Shown in pieces: positions 7,908 through 17,410 of a DNA stretch of 64,000 nt (the stretch's first letter is position 1; the number at the start of each line of letters is the position of its first letter). Where the stretch lies: contig NZ_LWEH01000001.1 of the NCBI RefSeq assembly GCF_001635455.1, positions 59,563-123,562 on the forward strand, in the 5' to 3' direction. The notes under the pieces were generated by a model. It was not told the DNA's origin. It was given only the letters and a program-made list of their open reading frames with translations, and did no database searches. A program made the position numbers and the translations under genes. Source of the stretch: Vibrio sp. HI00D65. GTDB taxonomy: Bacteria > Pseudomonadota > Gammaproteobacteria > Enterobacterales > Vibrionaceae.

Positions 7908-7950
7908 TTAATGTTATCTTGTATTATTTCCAATCCCGAGATAACATTAA
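7908..7950. promoter_or_regulatory. 12-bp dyad in the divergent MerR/operon promoter region
   Basis: ttaatgttatct (7908-7919) and agataacattaa (7939-7950) are perfect reverse complements separated by 19 bases. The dyad lies 31 bases before the MerR start and 143 bases before the operon's first gene. No T-run follows, and it sits between divergent genes, so an operator is more likely than a terminator. The MerR-type protein encoded next to it is the natural candidate ligand. Confidence 0.65.
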
Positions 7951-7980
7951 GTAAATCCCCCTTACTGAGTAAAATCCCAA

Positions 7981-8298
7981 ATGATTGATATTAAAGAAGA
8001 AAGCACCAATTCTGAGAGTTATAGTTCATTTTTGAGGCAAGTTATTGTTGGTATCAGTGAAGTTTCTGAAATGACTTCCATACCTGTTCGTAAGCTACGT
8101 TATTGGGAATCAAAAAACATTATCAAAGCTGTTGATCCTGAATCTTCCAGTAGGCAGTTTGATTTGGCCAATATAAAGAAAATAATATTAATACAAGAGC
8201 TAATAGATGATGGTTATACGTTAGATGGTGCAAATGCAAAAGTTGAGAAACGTATAAAGCGTATTAATTCGCTAATGGCCTTACTCGATATAGAGTAA
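7981..8298 (+). CDS. small MerR-family transcriptional regulator
   Basis: This 105-residue DNA-binding protein has a MerR winged helix-turn-helix. VGISEVSEMTSIPVRKLRYWESKNII at about 23-48 contains the RKLRYWE motif, SSRQFDLANIKKI forms the wing, and a second helix pair follows (LIQELIDDGYTLDGANAKV). The C-terminus ends in a short dimerisation helix with no effector domain, so it probably does not bind a large ligand itself, or needs a partner. It is divergent from the AfsA-like operon and shares a promoter region with a strong dyad, which suggests it controls that operon and itself. It resembles the MlrA/SoxR-like N-terminal half. Confidence 0.85.
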   Translation: MIDIKEESTNSESYSSFLRQVIVGISEVSEMTSIPVRKLRYWESKNIIKAVDPESSSRQFDLANIKKIILIQELIDDGYTLDGANAKVEKRIKRINSLMALLDIE

Positions 8299-8404
8299 CG
8301 TAAGCACCTCTAAATGGGCTAGTTCTAAAAATTGGCTTCTTTCTCAAAGTTTGAGTCTTCAAGTTAAAATTTACTTGATTTCTGTTCATGACACTGATTC
8401 TCAA

Positions 8405-9115
8405 TACCTAAAGGCTGCCACTTTCCCTCTGAAGTTATTCTCGAAACTATCAGCTATTACCTTGCATACAAACACAGCTATCGTGAAATTGAAGAAATAC
8501 AAATAGAGGGAGGTGTTGTTGTAGATCATGCCACCATCAATCGTTGCGTTATGAAATTTGCCCCATTATTAGAGCATAGATCGAGACGAGGAAAGAAGCC
8601 GGTATCTGTCTCGTGGCGTGTTGATGAAACCTATATCAAAATTAAAGGTAAGTGAATTTACTATTACCGAGTCGTCAATAATTTGGAAATGTCATTGATT
8701 ATTATCTTAGTCCGAAGCGTGATGAGGCTGCTGCTAAAGCCTTTCTGAATAATGCTATTTCACAAAATGGCTCATCAAGTGAAGTCGTCATAGATGGAAC
8801 TAAGATTCATTACGTGGGCATCGATTCTATGAATGTGCAGCTTTGATTGACGAGTTATTTTATGCACTCATTGGTAGAGATTTGGGACATTAACTACCTG
8901 AACAATATCATTGAGCAGAACCACAGTTGGGTGAAGCAGAAAGCACATCAAGCTCTAGGTTGGAAGTCAACGGAAGGAACCTTGGCTAATTCCATAAGCG
9001 TGAAATGTGGACGATGTTGAAGGCCAGGCGGCCTTGAGCTATTCTACGCACTCACATTAAAAATGTATTTGTAGGATGGGCCTGTCACGCCTCTAACTAG
9101 ATTTGCGACAGAGCC
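8405..9115 (+). mobile_element. degenerate IS6-family transposase, copy 2
   Basis: The start is CHFPSEVILETISYYLAYK, then HSYREIEEIQIEGGVVVDHATI, RRGKKPVSVSWRVDETYIK, all typical of IS6/IS26 transposases (HTH, then the first catalytic Asp in the DETY motif). A TGA at 8652-8654 replaces the Trp codon after GK. After a frame change YYLSPKRDEAAAKAFLNNAI, VIDGTK, and finally YLNNIIEQNHSWVKQKAHQALGWKSTEG follow. A large piece around the second Asp is missing. The end repeat finishes at 9115 (gcgacagagcc). No convincing left end is seen. The element is dead. It lies in the same orientation as the remnant at 2461-2651. Confidence 0.85.
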
Positions 9116-9362
9116 TTGTTCGTCCTGTTTTACTTTGGGTGAACAAGACACGCTATTGAATAACACCTCCACTGGATATATCCCTTACCTTCATTCTAAC
9201 CAAATCACATGACCCTAACTTACAGCCAATGGCTAAATTATATGATGCCAGTTCTTTTAGATTACCTTCTATCTCTAGCAGTGTACGGGTACGCCAGATA
9301 TCTTCAAGTTTGAAGAGCTTTTTCTGCCCAGTTAGGTAATCTTTTTCTCCCGCATAACTCAT
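9116..9362 (-). pseudogene. tyrosine recombinase/integrase remnant cut by the IS end
   Basis: From ATG 9362 the frame reads YLTGQKKLFKLEDIWRTRTLL, then LASYNLAIGCKLGSCDLVRMKV, matching the N-terminal part of the short (about 200-residue) tyrosine recombinases common in proteobacterial islands. In-frame TAA or TAG follows GGVIQ. Homology continues weakly (QSKTGRT) until it stops exactly where the IS6-type end repeat begins at 9115. The catalytic Arg/His/Tyr half is absent. This marks an old mobile-element integration site. Confidence 0.75.
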
Positions 9363-9487
9363 TGAAGCGTAAATAATTTTTGTTTAAAGCCGCTCAATAA
9401 TACGTATTTTTCACTCTTTACAAAAATAAATTTGAGACTAGTTATATTTGGGCAAAGTTCGCCTAACTAGGAACATAGACCCCTTAA

Positions 9488-9838
9488 CTATTGACTCACC
9501 GAACTTGAAAACAGGTTGATGATCACCACACCTGACAGAATCAAAGCGATGCCGATGATCGCGTAGATATCGAGCTTTTGTCCGTAGACCAGCCAAGACA
9601 ATGCTGCGACCAGCACTATCCCTGCCCCACACCAAATCGCATACGCCACGCCTAAAGAGATGGTTTGCACTGTGAGAGACAATAGATAGAAAGCACAACC
9701 GTAACCAATTAATACTGCGGCACTCGTGGGCAAAGAAGTAAACTGCTGCGTTTTAGGCAATAGAGAAGTGGCAACAACTTCAAGCACAATGGCAAGTGAC
9801 AGCATTACAGGCGGTGAGAGAGAGAAAAGCATGTTCAA
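9488..9838 (-). CDS. SMR-family multidrug/metabolite transporter
   Basis: This is a 116-residue inner-membrane protein with four helices. The essential Glu of the SMR family lies in the first helix (AIVLEVVATSLL), followed by the TQQFTSLP loop. The later YAIWCGAGIVLVAALSWLVYGQKLD matches the conserved AYAIWAGxG block, and IGIALILSGVVIINL follows. SMR proteins work as dimers and export cations or guanidinium-like compounds using protons. It is divergent from frmA across about 300 bases, and a second SMR gene follows frmB. Its substrate is unknown. The start at 9838 gives a slightly long N-terminus, so an internal ATG at 9802 is possible. Confidence 0.85.
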   Translation of the reverse strand: MNMLFSLSPPVMLSLAIVLEVVATSLLPKTQQFTSLPTSAAVLIGYGCAFYLLSLTVQTISLGVAYAIWCGAGIVLVAALSWLVYGQKLDIYAIIGIALILSGVVIINLFSSSVSQ

Positions 9839-11291
<1,453 letters not shown>

Positions 11292-11298
11292 TTCTCCT

Positions 11299-11326
11299 TG
11301 GTCTCGGCATTTAGGTGTCGAGACCA
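11299..11326 (+). terminator. hairpin downstream of frmA
   Basis: tggtctcg (11299-11306) pairs with cgagacca (11319-11326). There is no T-run after it. It may be an RNA-stability or attenuation hairpin rather than a terminator, because frmB needs read-through or its own promoter. Confidence 0.45.
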
Positions 11327-11359
11327 CAGTTCTGACTTAAAAATCAGAGCGAAACTGTC

Positions 11360-11389
11360 TTCACCACCTCCTGCCCGGTGGGTGGTGAA
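11360..11389 (+). terminator. second hairpin between frmA and frmB
   Basis: ttcaccacc (11360-11368) pairs with ggtggtgaa (11381-11389). Again there is no clear T-run. With the first hairpin it could lower frmB expression relative to frmA. Confidence 0.45.
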
Positions 11390-11459
11390 ACCTCTATCTT
11401 AAGCTACAGAAAATCAAATACATTAATTCCGAAACCATCAACCTAACGGAGCACAATAA

Positions 11460-12299
11460 ATGACAATCGAAAACATTAGCCAAGCAAAGGTTGCTGGTGG
11501 TTGGCACAAACAATACACCCACTTTTCTGCAACGCTTGACTGCGATATGCGCTTCGCAATTTTCTTGCCACCAAATGCAAGCAAAGAAAACCCAGTTCCT
11601 GTTTTGTATTGGTTATCAGGCCTAACCTGTACCGATGAAAATTTCATGCAAAAAGCCGGCGCATTTAAAGCTGCTGCTGAGCAAGGCATCGCTATTGTTG
11701 CACCAGATACAAGCCCTCGTGGTGAGAACGTTGCTAACAATGAAAGCTACGACTTAGGCCAAGGTGCAGGCTTCTACGTGAATGCCACTCAAGCGCCATG
11801 GGACAGCCATTACCACATGTACGACTACGTGGTAACAGAGCTTCCAGCACTGATTGAGTCTTTCTTCCCTGTGACACCAGTGAAATCAATTTCTGGTCAC
11901 AGCATGGGGGGACACGGTGCCCTTACGATTGGCATCAAGAACGAAGATAGCTACCGTTCTATCTCTGCATTTAGTCCAATCAGTAACCCAATGCAATGCC
12001 CTTGGGGCCAAAAAGCATTTAACCAGTATTTAGGCTTAGATATTGAAGAGTGGAAGCAGTACGACGCCTCTGAGCTTCTAAAAACGAAAGGCACTAAGCT
12101 GCCAATGTTGGTTGACCAAGGCGAAGCGGACAACTTCCTAATTGAACAACTGAAACCTGAACAGTTAGTTGAAGCAGCCACAGTATACAACGCGGATTTA
12201 GAGCTACGTATGCAGCCTGGTTATGACCACAGCTACTACTTTATCTCTAGCTTTATTGACGAGCACATTGAGTTCCACGCTGCTTACCTACACAAGTAG
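11460..12299 (+). CDS. frmB: S-formylglutathione hydrolase
   Basis: This 279-residue alpha/beta hydrolase of the esterase D family cleaves S-formylglutathione to formate and glutathione, completing the pathway begun by FrmA. The nucleophile Ser is in SGHSMGGHGAL (about 147-157). The N-terminus has the family block PVLYWLSGLTCTDENF. The acid Asp is in VDQGEADNFL and the catalytic His in PGYDHSYYFI near the C-terminus. The ATG at 11460 has AACGGAG upstream. A strong terminator follows. Confidence 0.96.
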   Translation: MTIENISQAKVAGGWHKQYTHFSATLDCDMRFAIFLPPNASKENPVPVLYWLSGLTCTDENFMQKAGAFKAAAEQGIAIVAPDTSPRGENVANNESYDLGQGAGFYVNATQAPWDSHYHMYDYVVTELPALIESFFPVTPVKSISGHSMGGHGALTIGIKNEDSYRSISAFSPISNPMQCPWGQKAFNQYLGLDIEEWKQYDASELLKTKGTKLPMLVDQGEADNFLIEQLKPEQLVEAATVYNADLELRMQPGYDHSYYFISSFIDEHIEFHAAYLHK

Positions 12300-12311
12300 T
12301 CACTCCTGTTT

Positions 12312-12352
12312 AGCCCGCACCTTGCAAAAGCGTGAGGTGCGGGCTTTTTTTT
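12312..12352 (+). terminator. strong rho-independent terminator after frmB
   Basis: The 11-bp GC-rich stem agcccgcacct/aggtgcgggct (12312-12322, 12335-12345) is followed by a run of eight T. Confidence 0.85.
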
Positions 12353-12448
12353 GCCTGCAAGGCGAGCTAATCCGCGATTGGCACCAATGACCACTTTCAA
12401 ACACTCTTGCTATACCAACACAAACAATACAAAGATAAAGGTACGAAT

Positions 12449-12781
12449 ATGAGCTGGTTTTTCTTGATAATGGGCGTAATGGCTGAAGCGCTTTCTCACG
12501 TTGCACTTAAAGCCACCGATGGATTTAGTTTGTCTAAACCAGTCCCAGCTTTACTGGTTATCTCAGGGCACTTGGCGGCATTTTTATTCTTAAGCCAAGC
12601 GATGAAAGAGATGCCGGTTGGGGTGGTGCACTCTTTATGGGCTGGATTAGCAATTTTGACAGTGAGCTTGCTCTCGAGCTTCGTTTACAGCCAACACCTA
12701 GACACAAAAGTTTGGATTGGCATGGGACTTGTCGCCGCAGGCGTCATGTTGATCAACCTATCACAAGGCCACGCGCACTAA
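12449..12781 (+). CDS. SMR-family transporter
   Basis: This is a 110-residue four-helix protein with the SMR Glu in helix 1 (GVMAEALSHVALK). It also has the HSLWAGLAILTVSLLSSFVYSQ block replacing the usual AYAxWxG, and MGLVAAGVMLINLS at the end. The His in place of Tyr in that block separates it from EmrE-type members. ATG 12449 has AAAGG upstream and a standard SMR N-terminus; an in-frame ATG at 12407 adds an implausible hydrophilic leader. It follows the frmB terminator on the same strand. Together with the SMR gene at 9488-9838 it brackets frmAB. A heteromeric SMR pair is possible but not shown. Confidence 0.82.
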   Translation: MSWFFLIMGVMAEALSHVALKATDGFSLSKPVPALLVISGHLAAFLFLSQAMKEMPVGVVHSLWAGLAILTVSLLSSFVYSQHLDTKVWIGMGLVAAGVMLINLSQGHAH

Positions 12782-12955
12782 TTTGCCCAGACGCTTTTAC
12801 ATAGAAAACGTCTGAAACGTAAATTATGAACAGTGCGTCAATTCTTTCAGATTTCATAACAGAGTGATGCCGCTTTCACTTATACTTACTCTTACAATCG
12901 ACAAGTCAAACCTGTTACCATAGCACCTTCAACATCACCTATTTTAAAGGTTGCC

Positions 12956-13357
12956 ATGAAAGCAATTAAGACTCTTTTTCTACTGATGATTTTAGCTTGC
13001 GGTCTATTCACGGCTTGGTTGTTTATTTCAATCCCCGCGACGATAGATAAGCAAACACTTGATGTTCCATTGACGGAACCGTTCAAACTTGTGGCGTACC
13101 GTAGTAATCCAAATGATGCGAGTAAGCCATTTACTTATCACTACTACGTGATTTCAGATGCTGTTGATATCGATGATATGGACCCGTTTTTGGTTACGAC
13201 AGACCAGTTTGTAAAACTTGGCGAGTTCGACGAAAACACGTTTAAGCTAACGGTAAATGGTAAGATCGAGAGTTACACAAACGATTTGTGGATCAAAAAA
13301 ACGGACGGCACGCTTCAGCACTGGTATGTCAGCGTTGATGCGAACTACGTCCGTTAA
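12956..13357 (+). CDS. hypothetical exported or membrane-anchored protein
   Basis: This is a 133-residue protein. A Lys-containing start and one hydrophobic segment (LFLLMILACGLFTAWLFISI, about 7-26) look like an uncleaved signal anchor or signal peptide. The about 100-residue remainder is soluble, acidic and rich in Thr, Asp and aromatic residues, with predicted beta strands (TFKLTVNGKIESY, HWYVSVDANYV). No family is recognised. It stands alone between the SMR gene and the metallophore locus, with its own upstream region. Confidence 0.6.
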   Translation: MKAIKTLFLLMILACGLFTAWLFISIPATIDKQTLDVPLTEPFKLVAYRSNPNDASKPFTYHYYVISDAVDIDDMDPFLVTTDQFVKLGEFDENTFKLTVNGKIESYTNDLWIKKTDGTLQHWYVSVDANYVR

Positions 13358-13481
13358 CTAGCTACTTGTTTAGCCTTTTTAAAACTGTGCTCTGGCGTCC
13401 AAGCCGAGCGCAATGTGCTTCTAGAGAACAATACGTATTCAGTCTATGGCGTTTGCTCACTTGCTCAAATATTGATTAAAC

Positions 13482-14738
13482 TCAGTCATTGTACGCATCA
13501 CTCCAGTGGCGATAATGAGTTGATTTCAACACTGCAAATAAGCAAGACAATGCAATCACTATTCCGAGCACCAAAGCACTACTATATCCACTCCCCCCCG
13601 CTAAACTTGTGGCTAAAGAAGAAAAGACTATCTCTCCAAAAGTCTGTGTTCCCTGAAAGAAAGCAATGTTTGTTGCAGGCTGCAAAGTCTGCTGAGAAAA
13701 ACGCATTGAATATGTATAGGTGCTTACCGCAATAAAACCCATCCCCAAACCTACAATGACAGATGTTAACCACACACACCATGCACCCAAAAGCCAATCC
13801 TCGGCGATCGCTATCCAAAGAAAACCACCGAACATAACCAACTGCAAGCCGAACAGCAATGTTGAGCGATATCCGCAACGCTTTATAAGGTTGCTAGCAA
13901 TGAAACAACCTACAAGCATTACTAGCAAATGACCAACTCCTGTTAGCATTCCTACTTGCGACATAGACCAAGATAAGTCAACCAAGATAAATTTTGACAG
14001 CGCCATTGTGATGACTCCACACAAAGTGGCGCATGAACATAGTACCAAAGTTGAAGTCGCTCTTGGGGCTTTGAAAAACTTGAGAAGGGATGCTTTTGCT
14101 GTTGTACTGCTGTGCTTCACTTTCGGCTCTTGCCAAGTGATAATTGGTATCAGACATACACACACTATTGCGGCCAATAGTAGTAAAGTCACCCGATACC
14201 CAACATATTCAAAGGCAACCATTGCAAACGGGCCCGCAATTAACATCCCGATAATAATTCCTGAAACCTGAATCGCATTCACTAAACCGAGTTGTGACTT
14301 CTCTGAATGATCAGCTGCTAAACCATCGGTCGCAATATCTTGTGTCGCTCCCACAATAGAAATGATCGCGAGTAATAATGTCACTATGGCCAAGTTCTGT
14401 TCAGTAACGTTAATCATCGCTAATGTTATCAGTGTCATTACCATCACCAATTGCATAGGTATGATCCATGACTTTCTTCGCCCAAGAGAGCCTAGCCAAT
14501 TATTTTCCACTAATGGCGCCCACAAAAATTTAATGGCCCAAAAAATTCCAGCGAGCGGTACCATTGAGATCAATTCTAGTGGTAAACCGAGTGTTTTTAA
14601 TAGTGTAGGAATAGCATGGAATGTTAAACCAATAGGAATACCCTGAACAAAATACAGACTACAAATAATGACAAAAAAGACATTGCTTTGTTTAGATCTA
14701 AAATTCTCACTCTCACCTTTAATATTGCAGCTTTCCAT
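13482..14738 (-). CDS. MFS transporter of the metallophore locus (YbtX/Irp8-like)
   Basis: This is an about 418-residue inner-membrane protein with 12 predicted helices. LYFVQGIPIGLTFHAIPTLL near the N-terminus and the LVENNWLGSLGRRKSWIIP loop are typical of the YbtX/AmpG-like branch of the major facilitator superfamily. Members in yersiniabactin and piscibactin loci are thought to export the siderophore or help zinc/iron delivery. ATG 14738 is favoured because TTAAGGA lies 7-12 bases upstream. An ATG at 14756 is also in frame. It is divergent from the EntD-like gene over a Fur-box-like site, so iron control is likely. Confidence 0.85.
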   Translation of the reverse strand: MESCNIKGESENFRSKQSNVFFVIICSLYFVQGIPIGLTFHAIPTLLKTLGLPLELISMVPLAGIFWAIKFLWAPLVENNWLGSLGRRKSWIIPMQLVMVMTLITLAMINVTEQNLAIVTLLLAIISIVGATQDIATDGLAADHSEKSQLGLVNAIQVSGIIIGMLIAGPFAMVAFEYVGYRVTLLLLAAIVCVCLIPIITWQEPKVKHSSTTAKASLLKFFKAPRATSTLVLCSCATLCGVITMALSKFILVDLSWSMSQVGMLTGVGHLLVMLVGCFIASNLIKRCGYRSTLLFGLQLVMFGGFLWIAIAEDWLLGAWCVWLTSVIVGLGMGFIAVSTYTYSMRFSQQTLQPATNIAFFQGTQTFGEIVFSSLATSLAGGSGYSSALVLGIVIALSCLFAVLKSTHYRHWSDAYND

Positions 14739-14824
14739 AAAAGTCCTTAATTTCATTTCTGTTCAATAGGTAAATTAATGTATGGTTTCTGAGAAACTAA
14801 ATTATGCTTTACATATAAAAAAAA

Positions 14825-14843
14825 GTAAATGATAATTATTTTC
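14825..14843. promoter_or_regulatory. Fur box between ybtX-like and entD-like genes
   Basis: GTAAATGATAATTATTTTC agrees at 15 of 19 positions with the Fur consensus GATAATGATAATCATTATC. It lies 30 bases before the EntD-like start and 87 before the MFS start. Confidence 0.75.
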
Positions 14844-14873
14844 AACAAGTAATTTGGTCATAACCTTAAAGTA

Positions 14874-15611
14874 ATGGAAAATTTATCATCAGAATTTATT
14901 AATGACTTCAAATTTTTTAATTTTGATTATCAAGGTAAATCCTTAGATATAATGAAAATTAGTTTTTCTCCAGATAAATTTAGGGAAAACTTATTTTTTC
15001 ACTTTGATATTGAATATCCAAATTCAGTCAGAGAGTCCGTACCCAAAAGAAAGAGGGAGTTTTTGGCAGGTCGGATATGCACCAAGTACTTGATAAAAAA
15101 GAATTTGGGTTACGCAATCGATGTTCCAATCTCCGCAGACCGTTCGCCAAAATGGCCTTGTGGATTAACAGGTTCAATATCTCATACCGATAATAGTGCT
15201 ATTGCAATAGTGGGTAAAAAAGAACACTCAGACGACAACCTTTCATTTGGTATCGATATCCAGACTTTAATGTCTCAGCAACAGAGCAAAAGCATCCAAC
15301 CACTTATTGCTGACATAACAGAATTATTGCTATTGAAGAAGCTTAATTACTGTAATGAATATTGCACTACATTGTTATTTTCGGCTAAAGAGAGCATATA
15401 CAAAGCTATATACCCACATATTATGGAAATAGTCAATTTTGATGCTGTTAATTTAGTCAATATTAATCATCACAAATCAATCCTGACCTTTTCTACGTCC
15501 ACGAACCTTAACAAAAACTTTAACATCAACAAAATTATCACGTGCAACTATCGCTATGACACCAAGAGAAATGAGATCACAACGCTATGCTTGTATAAAC
15601 CAAGAAACTAA
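14874..15611 (+). CDS. EntD-like 4'-phosphopantetheinyl transferase
   Basis: This is a 245-residue protein with the EntD-branch motifs: RKREFLAGRICTKYLI (about 61-76), PKWPCGLTGSISHTD (about 97-111), the metal-binding GIDIQ and the FSAKESIYKAIYP block. It transfers phosphopantetheine to the carrier domains of the adjacent megasynthases, at least seven sites if all carriers are used. Expression probably follows iron through the Fur box just upstream. It converges on the ABC transporter genes with a shared bidirectional terminator. The codon usage is AT-rich compared with the synthetase genes. Confidence 0.92.
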   Translation: MENLSSEFINDFKFFNFDYQGKSLDIMKISFSPDKFRENLFFHFDIEYPNSVRESVPKRKREFLAGRICTKYLIKKNLGYAIDVPISADRSPKWPCGLTGSISHTDNSAIAIVGKKEHSDDNLSFGIDIQTLMSQQQSKSIQPLIADITELLLLKKLNYCNEYCTTLLFSAKESIYKAIYPHIMEIVNFDAVNLVNINHHKSILTFSTSTNLNKNFNINKIITCNYRYDTKRNEITTLCLYKPRN

Positions 15612-15641
15612 AAGCTGGCAAAACGTTATCTTGCCAGCTTT
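15611..15641. terminator. bidirectional terminator
   Basis: An 11-bp stem aaagctggcaa/ttgccagcttt with a 9-base loop lies in the 47 bases between the convergent EntD-like gene and the ABC operon end. It has T or A runs on both flanks. Confidence 0.8.
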
Positions 15642-15658
15642 CTCTCAACAACAGAAAA

Positions 15659-17410
15659 CTACGAAATAAAGTGCCAACTTTGAGCTTGCTGTTGAAGGTT
15701 CCAAAGCTCATTATAAAGAAGTTTATTTTGCAGCAAAGTGTCGTGCCCCCCTTGCTCAACGATCTTCCCTGAGTCTAAAACAACAACATGATCAGCGTAT
15801 TGAACTGTTGATAACTTATGAGCTATTACAAGTACGGTTTTATTCTGAACTAAAGCTTGCATTGCAACCTGGATATCTCGCTCATTTTCAGGGTCTAGAG
15901 AGGCTGTGGCTTCATCTAAGATAACAAGTGGCGCATCTTTAAGAAGTGCACGAGCAATTGAAAGTCTCTGTTTTTCACCGCCTGATAAGTGTACACCACC
16001 AGCACCAATCTCGGTATCAAGCCCCTTTTCCATCTCTGACACTAAATTTTTGAGTTTCGCGAGCTCTATAACACGCCACAATTCATCATCTGTCGCACCT
16101 GGTTTAGCAACACGAAGGTTATTCGCCAGTGTGTCATTAAAAATATAATTCAATTGAAACACAATACTGACATGCTGAAGCCAATGCTCAACTTGCATAC
16201 TTGCAATATCAACCTGACTTCCTTGTTCTCCTATTGAGATTGAGCCTGAATCAAGCTGCCAAAAACGAGCTATCAATGACGCAATTGTCGATTTACCTGA
16301 GCCTGATGGGCCGACAAGTGCGGTTACTTTATTGTGAGGGAGAGTTAGGTTTAAACTATCAAAGAGCGGATCTTTTGAACCCGGATAAGTGAAACTCACA
16401 TCATTAAAGTTGATCGCCATATTTGAAATCTGCGGTCGGCCTTGACCATGTGGCATAGTAGGTAATGACAACACTTCATCAACTCGGTTTACAGCCAGAT
16501 CTAAATAATTTAGCTCAGCCAAAAACATTGACATGTTAAGTAATGGCCTGAAAAAACGAACTGCTGCAATCAAAAATAATAATACTTCCGGTAAAGCTAT
16601 TGTACGCTCTAACCAAGCCCAAGTAAGTACAACCAGCAACACAATTAAGCCTGACTCCACCAGTACATTAAAGCTGTATACAGGCCATACAGCAGCCTTC
16701 TCAGCTTTTAAGGCTTGATTACGTGTTGATGTTAAAACATCATTTAAACGTAAAAAAGCTTTCCCCATCATACTATGTGACTTGAGTTCCTTTAAGCCAT
16801 TCATATACTCCATTACGGCATCATTCAGTTGATGCATCAAATGCTGCATGTGACTCTGCCACTTCCTAGCGTAAGCTCGCGTTAGTAAATAAGCGAAACA
16901 AGCTAATGGCAAGGTTGACATCATGGCCAGCCCCATTCGCCAATCTTTAGCTATCAAGCCTAAGGCAAAAAAGCACAATACTGAACCAGTGGCTATAATT
17001 GGTGCATACAAATGAGTAAAAATCCGCTCAATCATATCAATGTCTTTTAGCAAGGTGTTATTAACACTGCCAAAATCAGAACGCTGGAAAAAACCCATTG
17101 GCATTTTCCGTAAATGGTCACCTAAACGCTGACGAATTTGCCTTCCTGCATCAAAACCAATAAGAGAAATGTTCACGTGAATGACTCGTGCCAATAGGGC
17201 CCGTATGATCATCATGACAGCACATCCGATCACCAACAAAAATTGATGCTGTATATCTGGCTTATCGGCTAACATATCCAGCAGAATATAATAAAGAAAG
17301 CCATAGGGAGCAGAAGCAAAGAAAGCATCAAGCACTGTCAGAAATACAGTTCGATTTAAACCTTTCAGAGACGTACCGGTTAAACGCTTTAAGGTATTTA
17401 TTCTCAACAT
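15659..17410 (-). CDS. ABC transporter half-molecule (YbtQ/Irp7-like)
   Basis: This 583-residue protein has six N-terminal membrane helices fused to an ATPase. Walker A is GPSGSGKST, the ABC signature LSGGEKQR, Walker B LVILDEATAS and the H-loop IAHKLST. In yersiniabactin systems the YbtP/YbtQ pair resembles exporters but supports import of the ferric siderophore. ATG 17410 overlaps the end of the upstream ABC gene by 7 bases. A longer start at 17473 lies inside that gene and is less likely. It is the last gene of the 25-kb operon. Confidence 0.9.
   Translation of the reverse strand: MLRINTLKRLTGTSLKGLNRTVFLTVLDAFFASAPYGFLYYILLDMLADKPDIQHQFLLVIGCAVMMIIRALLARVIHVNISLIGFDAGRQIRQRLGDHLRKMPMGFFQRSDFGSVNNTLLKDIDMIERIFTHLYAPIIATGSVLCFFALGLIAKDWRMGLAMMSTLPLACFAYLLTRAYARKWQSHMQHLMHQLNDAVMEYMNGLKELKSHSMMGKAFLRLNDVLTSTRNQALKAEKAAVWPVYSFNVLVESGLIVLLVVLTWAWLERTIALPEVLLFLIAAVRFFRPLLNMSMFLAELNYLDLAVNRVDEVLSLPTMPHGQGRPQISNMAINFNDVSFTYPGSKDPLFDSLNLTLPHNKVTALVGPSGSGKSTIASLIARFWQLDSGSISIGEQGSQVDIASMQVEHWLQHVSIVFQLNYIFNDTLANNLRVAKPGATDDELWRVIELAKLKNLVSEMEKGLDTEIGAGGVHLSGGEKQRLSIARALLKDAPLVILDEATASLDPENERDIQVAMQALVQNKTVLVIAHKLSTVQYADHVVVLDSGKIVEQGGHDTLLQNKLLYNELWNLQQQAQSWHFIS

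Noticed and set aside
9438..9698. 86-codon frame on the minus strand at the SMR gene
   Set aside because: It is an out-of-frame shadow of the SMR gene, whose own frame has the full family motifs.
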